NCBI GenBank assembly: GCA_004154925.1
Contig: QJNS01000004.1
Coordinates: 558,001 to 622,000 of the forward strand
Origin: Monosporascus cannonballus
Lineage: Eukaryota > Ascomycota > Sordariomycetes > Xylariales
DNA length: 64,000 nt
Direction: 5' to 3'
The notes beneath the pieces are model-generated. The model ran no database searches. It was not told where the DNA came from and saw nothing but the letters and a program-made list of their open reading frames with translations. Position 1 is the first letter of the stretch. The number at the start of each line of letters is the position of its first letter. The position numbers were made by a program, and so were the translations under genes. Shown in pieces: positions 53,617 to 61,776 of the stretch.

Positions 53617-54537
53617 ATATCGAAATTTGTTATTATTTTTATTTTTAATATTTTTAATACGCCAGGTATATTATTAGTTATTAATTTTAATTGTTATAAC
53701 TATATAAGTTGATAAATAATCGAGCCGATCCAGATTAAAAAGCCTTTTTTTATATTTTTCTTCTTTGAGTTATCGAAAAATTGGCTATTAATATTTTTTT
53801 ATTCTTAATTTAGCTTAAATCCCAGTTAAATAAGTATATAACCGTAATTGGATGTTTATTTTCTTTTATCGTAATTGTTAGGTTTATATTTCGGCTTCTG
53901 TTTTTTCGTTTATTATTCCGAAAACCTTCGTTAATGCTTATTCGAATAGTTCGTATTCGTTATATATTCGTATTATTTTAGAGCTTTGCTTTTTCGTAAG
54001 TAATAGTAATATATTTCCTTATAACGAGCTCAAATTAAATTATTGCGTTCCCGATAAATCGTCCCACTGCAAATTCTATCCAGAAGGTAGGTATAGTAAG
54101 TCGAATAAGAAAGTATCTAAAATATGTTTGATATTACGTTAAGAATAATTATAATTTTACGAAAGTGCCGTCGAACAGCGTGGATTTGACAGGTTTTAGG
54201 ACTTTTTCTAGTTTCTTAGTAATATTTAATTGGATAACTTGGGTTGCTTTAAAAGGTTTCCTAATATCTAGAGCTTTATCTCTATCTTTAAGCTTTTTAT
54301 ATACTGTTTAGAGTAATCCGATAAGTTTAATACTTTCCTTTTCAAAGTAAGCAAAGCGTACGTTTAGAAGGTCCAATCGTCGAAGAACTTTTTCTCTGGT
54401 TAAACGGGGTTGTTATTCCTTTTCGTTTAAGTTTATATATTTCTTAAAGACTTCGTAAATTAGTTTCTAGCTAGTAAAGATGATATCGACGATATTGCTT
54501 AAAGTTCGACGATACTATTGAATAAAAACTTACAACG
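53617..54537 (-). pseudogene. gag N-terminal remnant of gypsy element E
   Basis: Read on the - strand, broken frames give KVLKPVKSTLFDGTFVKL-like text and RLTMPTFWIEFAVGRFIGN-like text at about 54.05-54.20 kb. Both resemble gypsy Gag (KPxxFDGTxxKLxxFLxQ...). Upstream, towards the LTR, come charged helical stretches. The segment lies directly inside the 5' LTR and is less mutated than most of the AT-rich part. B2 cuts it at 53,612. Confidence 0.72.
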
Positions 54538-54906
54538 TATAACGGCTATAAGGTTTAACCAATTATAAAACAGAAGTCGTACGAGTTTATATTAACAGAA
54601 ATACCGTGGGAATTTAAATAATGAATATAATAATTTATTACGTTTCGTAATACCAAAAATAACTTAAATAATAATTTTTTTGTAAGTTAATATTATTTAT
54701 ATTCTGGAAATAACGAACTTAAATATTTTTTATAAGTTAATTAAATTTTTATTAAATCTTAACGTTATTATAGATCTAATGCAATTGGATTCGATTGGTT
54801 TTATATGGATTCATTTGGATCTTGACGTTAAGAAAGATCCAAATCACGTAACCCTTTCGCGTAGGTCCGACCGTTCTTGCGACCGATCTTGGGTTGGGTC
54901 GTAACA
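54538..54906 (-). repeat. 5' LTR of gypsy element E, half mutated and half intact
   Basis: A 369-base family-A LTR in - orientation. From 54538 to about 54,780 it is AT-rich. From 54,780 to 54,906 it has normal composition (for example CGTAGGTCCGACCGTTCTTG). The right end GGGTCGTAACA is followed by the target duplication ATACC. Confidence 0.82.
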
Positions 54907-55064
54907 ATACCAGCTTGCAATATAAGTTCGTTACCTAAAACGCCTTTGGTATTACGAGAAGTAACAAGTTTACTGTATCATTGCTCAGATTCCTACGATA
55001 CTCCTGCCAACATAAACCCGTACGACTTAGGTTTAATAGTTGGTTAAACCCCTTAGCCGTCACA
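54907..55064 (+). repeat. 3' LTR of element D, right part
   Basis: ATACCAGCTTGCAATATAAG ... CCGTCACA continues the LTR broken at 11392. It is nearly unmutated and closely resembles the 3' half of the solo LTR at 13104-13506. Confidence 0.8.
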
Positions 55065-57234
55065 ATAAAGCGCTTATTACTAATTTTTAAAACTGCTTAA
55101 TACTTTTATATATTTCTATTGGTTTATTTTTATTGCAAATACGAGCAAACAAACGTGAGCCCAGCAGTCAATCAGCCGCCCTATACTCATATCGTCGTGT
55201 GACTAGCGACCTAGAGCTCTTGCCGTGCCAGCCACGTGGGTTCAGGTGGGAAGTTATGCAGGTTGTGCTCTCGCTTTATGTGATTCTTCCTCGCTATCCA
55301 CGACGGTTTAAACGAAATAAGACGTGTGGTGCCGCTCCAAACCCGCGACTGCAGCCCAACCTATTTGGATACACAGAGGTAAGAGGAATCTCTGGAACCG
55401 CATTTATTGCTCGGTCTGGCCACCTTAACGGATAGTCAGTCGTCTCAGCCTACGTATACAGCCGCGGGAAAGATCAATTCCCGAGCGACGGTAAAAGTAG
55501 ATAGCACGGCACAGCCAAGTACCCTTGGGAATGGGAGGCCTAAACTACCTTGTATATTCCCCGATACTTCATCTCTCTCTGCCACGACGACGGCGGCAGG
55601 TCCCCACCGCTTGGTTCCACATATGAGACGCACAACAGAAGGAGCACTACCCACCGAAGCAAAGCAGGGCAAGGCAAGGCAAAGAAATGAACAAGCGGCC
55701 AGACTGAGCGGCTCGCCCGCGGTTGCCGGTCTGTCCGGCTGTGTTACCCGCCGTACGACGTCGAGGGGGATAGCAGCAGCTGTGACTTTGCCTTGTCGAC
55801 TAAGTGCGTACGAATGATCAACCATCCCGTCCAGCTTAAGACGTTGTGGTGCTATCTGAAAACGAGGGTAGACCCAGACTAGCGATGGTTGGTTGGCAAA
55901 CAACGCTTTGGTCTTACGTTCCACGGTTCGACTCGACTCGAAAGGGCCAGAAAAGGGAGTAACAGGAATCACCCGCTGGATCTGCCCCGTCGTTGCACAC
56001 CGGGCTCGAGGACCTAGGTATATAGCACCGAGTGACCAGTCCTATACTGCCTACTATGCTCGTGATCCAGTATAAGCTAAGTATCCGCAGACAGCCGGGG
56101 CACGACGGCTATCCGATGAGCATCCTTGATCGGATCCCATTGCCAGCACTAGCTAGCTGTTTCGTGACCCATCGGCGCGATTCACGCAGGAGCAATTACA
56201 AGCGAATGAATTCAATCACCGTACCTCGCTTCCGGAGCAGCCAGCTGCTGTCGCAAAGCAGACGGCAGAACCGCCCTGCGCAGATGTGACCTACACGTAG
56301 TTTGTTATAGGTTGTTAATCTACCGTGCCGCCATCTCCACCCAAGCCGAGCCGCCCGGCCTCGACAAGGTAGTAATGAGTGCTACGCGCGTCCGATAAAG
56401 ACCAGCGAAGTAAGCGAGTTACCGTCCATCCCATCCCTTTTGCGGTGGCTGGGATGGAGGGCTGGTCCGTCCTCCATGTCGACAACTAGCTAGGTTTACA
56501 TCTTCTGCTGCGAGCAAGCTCGAATAGGGCACCTACTTCTCTTCGTGCATGCCATACCTGGACCGCGCTCGTCAGACATACCTCTCTATCGTCTGACCGT
56601 TAACAGGTCGACCAAGAGGGGTTTCGTCTGGTAAGGAAACGTGTCTGGCGGGACAAGAATCTTCAGAAACAATCACTCCTAATGCGTATCTCCCCTTCGA
56701 ACAGTAAGTCAGTGTCATAAGATGAATTCCACCAGCCGAACAAGCACGGTTTATCTCCGTTTTCGTTCCTTCTTAACCGATACCTGATGCGGTATCCATA
56801 ATATACATATTATAGCACGGGAGACAAAAGAAAAGTCCCGTCTTATCGTTCAGGAAGCGGACCCGACGGTAATATATCTACCTCACACCTATATGTTGCC
56901 ATTGGTCAGAACCCCCTACTAGAGCTATGCTACATACATACAATGAACCCTGCCTGACACTGGGAACTCCGGTGGCCTCGTCCCGTCCGACTCAAACATG
57001 TAATTGATGCGTTAGGCCTTCCACCTGCCACCCCGCGAGCGCCTTGTGCTTACTTGCACACCGCTCTAGAAAGGATAAGAAAAGAAGCCATTTCAGACGC
57101 CAGCCAGCCGGGTATTGTCCCATCATCGTTAACCAACTGAAGGTTCAAAATTCGAGGTGGAGCGGCTACCTGGCCACACGCCGCCAGCCGTCCCGTAAAT
57201 CATAACTTATATACTTAAAGACAAGCTCATCTTG
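55065..57234. other. Intergenic DNA between the repeat block and the transcription factor gene
   Basis: Up to about 55,140 the sequence is still AT-rich; beyond that composition is ordinary. Open frames of 85-175 codons occur on both strands (for example 55445-55972 on - and 55407-55817 on +). They overlap each other, have no recognisable motif and look like chance frames in GC-balanced DNA. There is a short purine-rich direct repeat (GGGCAAGGCAAGGCAAAG) near 55,668. I see no RNA gene. Confidence 0.6.
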
Positions 57235-60200
57235 TTACGGGCCGCCAACCCCGGGGCCGTCTGAGAAGAGCAACAGGGGCCACTGCATGGCGGCTGAAGT
57301 CGTCGCCGTGCTTCCGCCATTGACGCCGCTCAAGCCGACGCTGCCGGGGATACCGAGGCTGCTAGCGGCGATGGTATCGCTTAGACTCCCGGCGTTTGTC
57401 GTCCTCGGCCCCCCGGATCCGGCACAGCCGAGGGACATGAGGGCGCTGGCGCTGAACCGGTCGTGGCTGTCGACGACGGCGGCCGTCCAGTCCTGCCACG
57501 TGGTGAGGCCGGCAGTGTTCGCTCCCTCGTGCGAGGGCTGCAGTCGCCACATCATGTCCGCCGCTGATTGTGGCTGTGATGGTTCTGTCATCTGTGTGGC
57601 TTGTGCGGCGAAGGTGGTGAGGGAGTGGTGATCGGTCGGCTGAGCTGGAGCATGTATGTGAGCCGGTGTAGTCTGCGCTTGCGCGCGTGCTTGTCTGTGG
57701 GCGTGCGCCTGCGCCTGCGCCTGCGCGTGAGCATGAGCCTGTGCTTGTGCTTGTGCCTGTGCTGCAGCAACGTGACCCGCTGTTTGAGCATATAGGTATT
57801 GGTCATTGTGGTCGTACGTCACATTGCCTGAGGAATGCGGTGTAGAGTCGTTATATTGAATAGATTGGTGATACGTGCCCGATTCACGAGCGACTTCGGG
57901 GTAGAAATTGTTGCGCGCTGCCGCGGTGATAGCCTGGTTCGTCGAGCCGTTCGGGTGCTCTCCCCCGCCGGCCTGGCTGGGCGTTCTGCTCGGCCCCGCG
58001 CTCGACATCGCATTGTACGTCGGCGAGCGTGGAGAATGCTTGAGCATATCCTGTGTTATGGGCGGCCCCGGTGGTGGGACGGACGCCCGGCCCTTGTGGA
58101 TACGATCGTGCTCGATCCATGCTATGGTACGGTCGATTACGGAGCTCACGGCATCGCGAGGACGTAGCCCGCATCCTGTTTTTCGTGTTAATGATATCAG
58201 CCCCATAAGATGGGAGAAAGCGGCCGCTTATATGAACCTACCCATGAGATTGCCCGTCTCCGCCAGTATGAGTAGCCAGCCGTTCATGTCTTCGCGGAGA
58301 GTCTGCACCTCGGCAGCGGTTGCCTCGTATCTCCTCTCCCAATGGACGGCGAGCGTGGTGAAGATGGCGGCTATATACACCGCCAGGCAATACCATGTCG
58401 TGTCGAGAGACTTGAGCCTGTATAAGCTGCGCAGTGTCTTGAGCATGTCCTTGGCCGTCTCCTCGCAGATCCGGGCGTTCTCTGCTAGCATCTTGGGGTC
58501 GCTCGTCAAAGCTACGGACGGATGCCTCAGGCACAGCCGGAATTCGCACGATAGCAGTTGAATGTAGAGGGCCACCATGTGGCCTTCGTGTTCGGCACGG
58601 TCGAGGTCCTCTATCCTCAACAGGTCCGGTAGATTATCCTTCCAGTCCTGCAGCTGTTCCTCGAGCGCTTCCACGATGGGTACGTACCTCCTGGGGTCCC
58701 TCCTGGCGGCGTAGATGTTGGAATACATCTCCAGGAAGAGGGCAGCGATCTTGTGACAAGCTATCCCTGCTTCGAAGGGACATTTGACTACCCTGCTCGT
58801 GTCGACGCCGTCGCGCGTCAGCAGTTCGTCGGCAATCGGCTCGGGAAACTCCACGTCGCACTCCTCCAGCCTCAGCGGCATCGGGCGTCCCAGCCGTCCA
58901 TTCAGGGCAATCGCCGTGGCGGCGAGGGCCCACCATATTCGTTTACGCATCTCGTTTTCGAGGTTGGTGCCCTCGCCGGGTTTCTTGTAGGCCCGGTGGA
59001 GACCGAGCTCCATGGCGATGCTCAGGGCGTAGCAGGTCAACATGTTGCTGCTGTCCGACTTGGGGAAGCGCGAGGTATGCAGAGCGATCATGGTCAGGGC
59101 CTGAAGGTCGTCGATGGTGCGGGCCGTGGCCAGGTCGAAGAGCTTGCTCAGTGAGAAGTGATAATGCTTATTTGAGATCTCGTGCAGGCGGACCCTCTGT
59201 TCAGGTGATTCCTGACGAATCCCGTACTGCAGGTATATCGCCGCGTAGACCATGTGGACGATGACAGCCTCGGCGGGCGTCGGAACGAAGCTCGGGTCGT
59301 CATAGAGCCGCGTGAGCAGGTCCATGAATGTGGGTTTGTGGAGGATAGGAAGAAAGGGGTAGATCATGAGGAAGTACCACTCAGCGTAAGCGAAAGCGTC
59401 CGCCCTCGGGGGATACTCGACGTGTAAGGGCGGGTTTACGTTCATGGCGGACTGCAACATGGCCTGGACCGATTTGTTATATAAAGGGGTGCGGACCTGG
59501 GCGTTGGGTGGCGGCTCGTCCACATCCTGGGCGTCGAACGAGTTTATATCTATCGTGCTCCCTAGAATGCTCAGAGTGGTCCCCTTGATGGAACTCAGGG
59601 GCGCCTGGTCCGCACCGACCCCGAGACGAGCATCTGCGGGTTTCGGGTCTGCGATAGACTGGGAGATACCGGCCATCGGCGCCTTGGAGGCTATCGACCG
59701 CTCCCTGGCCCAGACCGAGGGCGGCGAGTTTTGCGACGCCCATGACTCCTTCGTACCAGCGCCGTTGCCGTTGCGGGCGTGGTCGTGATCGCCGCCGGTC
59801 GAGTCTGAGATGGGATTGCCGGTGGAATCGAAGACAGTGTTGGAAGGGTAGCTTATAGATTGATAAGAGGACCACTGCCAGGGCTTCACATCGACCCCGT
59901 TGTTAGTTAGGAGCTTCTCGAGAGCACGGATGTGGTTCAGCATATCCGTCTTCTCGCGCTCCAGCTCTTGCATATAGCCCCTCCGTTCGGTCCGGCCAGT
60001 CACTCGGTCGGTGACGTAGCATTCGAGGTTCTGGTTGATGCAGTGCGAGCAGCCCTCGGGTAGAGCATCGCATCGGATCTTGCGAACCTAAGGCGAGAAA
60101 TCCGTCAGAATTCCGAAGTTCAATTTCGGAGGGTTCAGGGATGTCCCATCCCGCACTCGCAATGCAGATCCGTATACCTAGTATCTTGCACCAACAAAAA

Positions 60201-60555
60201 CACGTGATACTGCGCAATGCGACGAGATGACATGAGCTCCGATGACAAGACATGACATGACAATCGGAGATGGGATTGACTTTGACCAGGCTCCAAATCC
60301 GTCTGAACTTTTTACGTGCTGACCGACGATCGAGTTGACTGACCGCGTGACTGATCGCATTAACTTTAAACATACCTTGCACCGATCGCAGGCTTGCCCC
60401 GTCCTCGTATATGACTGCAGCTTGCTCTTGACAACGCTGGAGAAGTCATTGGGGGCTGGTCGGTCCAGGCGAGGTATTTTGCATTTTACCTGGCCATCCG
60501 GAGACTCGACATCGACCGAATCCCCAGATCGTTTCGGTGGTCGACCCGGAGGCAT
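57235..60555 (-). CDS. Zn2Cys6 (GAL4-type) fungal transcription factor, 3 exons, 988 aa
   Basis: Probably a nuclear DNA-binding regulator. Exons: 60555-60376, 60087-58242 and 58175-57235, keeping one frame to TAA (57235-57237). The start is the first ATG in frame (MPPGRPPKRSG). Intron 1 (288 bases) is GTATGT...TTAG with a CTGAC branch motif at 60104-60108. Intron 2 (66 bases) is GTAGGT...ACAG. Splicing of exons 1 and 2 completes a textbook zinc cluster, C56-x2-C59-x6-C66-x6-C73-x2-C76-x6-C83 (CDRCKVRKIRCDALPEGC start), so intron 1 is well supported. A coiled-coil linker follows (about 96-125), then the fungal middle homology region (about 293-600) with LGLHRAYKKPG, EMRKRIWWAL and GRLGRPMPL at 421-466. 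Exon 3 continues it as RDAVSSVIDRTIAWIEHDR. An Ala/Gln/His tract occupies 811-843. I cannot name the orthologue or target genes; a sugar or polysaccharide regulator of the XlnR/CLR kind is only a guess. Confidence 0.93.
57673..57771 (-). repeat. Coding low-complexity tract, Ala-Gln and Ala-His repeats
   Basis: On the + strand, alternating GCCTGC/GCTTGT-type hexamers encode (AQ)n and (AH)n on the - strand at residues 811-843 of the transcription factor. Such tracts often lie in activation domains and vary in length between strains. Confidence 0.85.
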
Positions 60556-60582
60556 CGCGACTTGTGTGAGGTTGGAGTGTGA

Positions 60583-60636
60583 GCAGCAACAGGAGCGGCA
60601 GCGGCAGCGGCAGCAGCGGAAGCAGCAGCAGCAGCG
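60583..60636. repeat. GCN trinucleotide repeat just upstream of the start codon
   Basis: Runs of GCAGCGGCAGCAGC type lie 28-81 bases upstream of the ATG at 60555, probably in the 5' untranslated region. The frame stays open through it on the - strand, but only from a GTG at 60651, so I do not extend the protein. Confidence 0.75.
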
Positions 60637-61283
60637 CCTGTGCGGGCGCACAAAACACGAGAAAGAAGCTTCAGGACGAAACTTAAAGTCAGGTATATAT
60701 GTATTGGTGGGATGATAGGTAGAGACAGGAGGGAAAGATATGCCAAGCTACCTTAGGTCCTTTGTATAAAGTACCCTGTAAGGTAATCACCAGAAAAGTC
60801 AATGGAATAGGATAGGTATGTACCTATATAAAGCAATGTAGGCAGATACCTATGGCTACCTACGTGCCTGCCATGTACGTAGGAGATAGGAAAGTAAGTA
60901 TGTATGTATGTATATATGTATATAAGCAGAGATACAGAGCACGGACACCGGACTTGACGATATGGTCTAGTAGGTATGTGTGAGGTAATGCACGTAGGCA
61001 TGTGGTGCGTTAAGTTACAGCGGCAGTAGTGATAGGGCGGCACGTAGGGCAGAGGTAAGGATGCCCGGCCTGTCAGAGCCTGGAGCGGTAGATGGTAGAT
61101 TGGCCGGCGATGGATGCGGCAGATATCGCTCTCTGTCTCCAAGACGGTAGGGCGGGTATGGTAGCTGCGGGTGTGCGGCGTGGCGCATGGGTTGTTCCTT
61201 GGAACCGGGGCCTCCCCTGTCGCAGCAACTGCAACAAACATCAGCACGGCAACCAGTAACTGGGTACCAGTCGCAGATATATA
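60637..61283. promoter_or_regulatory. Upstream region of the transcription factor gene
   Basis: No gene seen. It contains a TATG/TATA microsatellite at about 60,895-60,925 and several TACCTA/TAGGTA blocks (60,810-60,900). Promoter function is inferred from position only. Confidence 0.45.
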
Positions 61284-61776
61284 CAGTAGGGTGCCAAATT
61301 AATCCGGTCCACTTGGAAAATCACACCAAAAACGTCGATTTTGCTACTATTTCAAAAATTAATAACTCCACCAAATAAAATTGCAAAAATGTCGAAAATT
61401 AAAAGTTTTAAAGAAAATTACAAGTTATATTATATATAATTCAAAATAATTTATATATAAAGGTTGGGAAAAGTTATATTAAATCAAACTAAAAAGAAAA
61501 TACAAAAACTCGGAATCTCATACAAATCTGCCGCAATTTATATAGGAAACCTAAAAATTCTACTTTCGTTTAAGTTTAATTAAGCATAACTTTAATATAT
61601 TTAAGTAATTCTCTAATATATCTTAGTAAACTCTTATTCGATTTTAATTATTTATAAAAAAATTCTGATATTTTTGTGGTTTTGTTTGGTAAAGTTATTA
61701 ATTTTTGAAATAGTAGCAAAATCGACGTTTTTGGTGTGATTTTCCAAGTGGACCGGATTAATTTGGCACCCCACTG
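61284..61776. mobile_element. MITE-like element with long terminal inverted repeats and TA duplication
   Basis: A 493-base element. The left end CAGTAGGGTGCCAAATTAAT and the inverted right end CAGTGGGGTGCCAAATTAAT continue nearly identical for about 95 bases and similar to about 115 (61284-61399 and 61662-61776). TA flanks both sides (61282-61283 and 61777-61778). The middle, about 260 bases, is AT-rich and codes for nothing. TA target and CAGT end suggest mobilisation by a Tc1/mariner or pogo/Fot1-type transposase supplied elsewhere. Short open frames overlapping the arms are incidental. Confidence 0.9.

Larger units (their letters stand above)
11393..54906 (-). mobile_element. Ty3/gypsy element E (family A), split by later insertions
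   Basis: The 3' LTR is 11393-11731 and the 5' LTR 54538-54906, both in - orientation, with ATACC flanking the whole. Coding sense is -: a gag remnant at 53.62-54.54 kb, further gag about 16.1-17.2 kb, and RT about 14.8-15.4 kb. Removing the solo LTR (13104-13506) and the block 17245-53611 leaves about 6.7 kb with the usual LTR-gag-pol-LTR order. Many C-to-T and G-to-A type differences from the less mutated copies point to RIP. The right third of its 5' LTR is hardly mutated. Confidence 0.8.
5009..55064 (+). mobile_element. Ty3/gypsy element D (family A), the outermost element, split by E
   Basis: The 5' LTR is 5009-5378 and the internal region 5379-11176. The 3' LTR is cut in two: 11177-11392 and 54912-55064, with ATACC present on both sides of element E (11388-11392 and 54907-54911). 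Without E, D is about 6.5 kb, normal for a gypsy element. Coding sense is +, shown by the RT remnant at about 7.97-8.45 kb. The left part is heavily mutated, whereas the right 153 bases of the 3' LTR are almost untouched. The outer flanks (ACATT left, ATAAA right) do not form a duplication, so the outer ends may have been rearranged. Confidence 0.75.

Noticed and set aside
1..54780. Mitochondrial DNA or a centromere, suggested by the extreme AT content
   Set aside because: Legible retrotransposon pol motifs, LTRs and target duplications explain it as mutated nuclear repeats. No mitochondrial gene, tRNA or rRNA was seen. A centromeric location cannot be excluded but has no positive sign.
55407..55972. 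Frames of 136 codons (+) and 175 codons (-)
   Set aside because: They overlap in antisense and show no domain, no convincing introns and no family resemblance. A small hypothetical gene remains possible but is not supported.
57287..59788. Several frames of 100-217 codons on the + strand and in other frames inside the gene
   Set aside because: They are shadows of the transcription factor exons, which alone carry the zinc cluster and middle homology region.
60556..60651. N-terminal extension of the transcription factor with a Cys/Arg-rich tract
   Set aside because: The extension begins at GTG, not ATG, and is only the GCN repeat translated. The ATG at 60555 gives a normal start.
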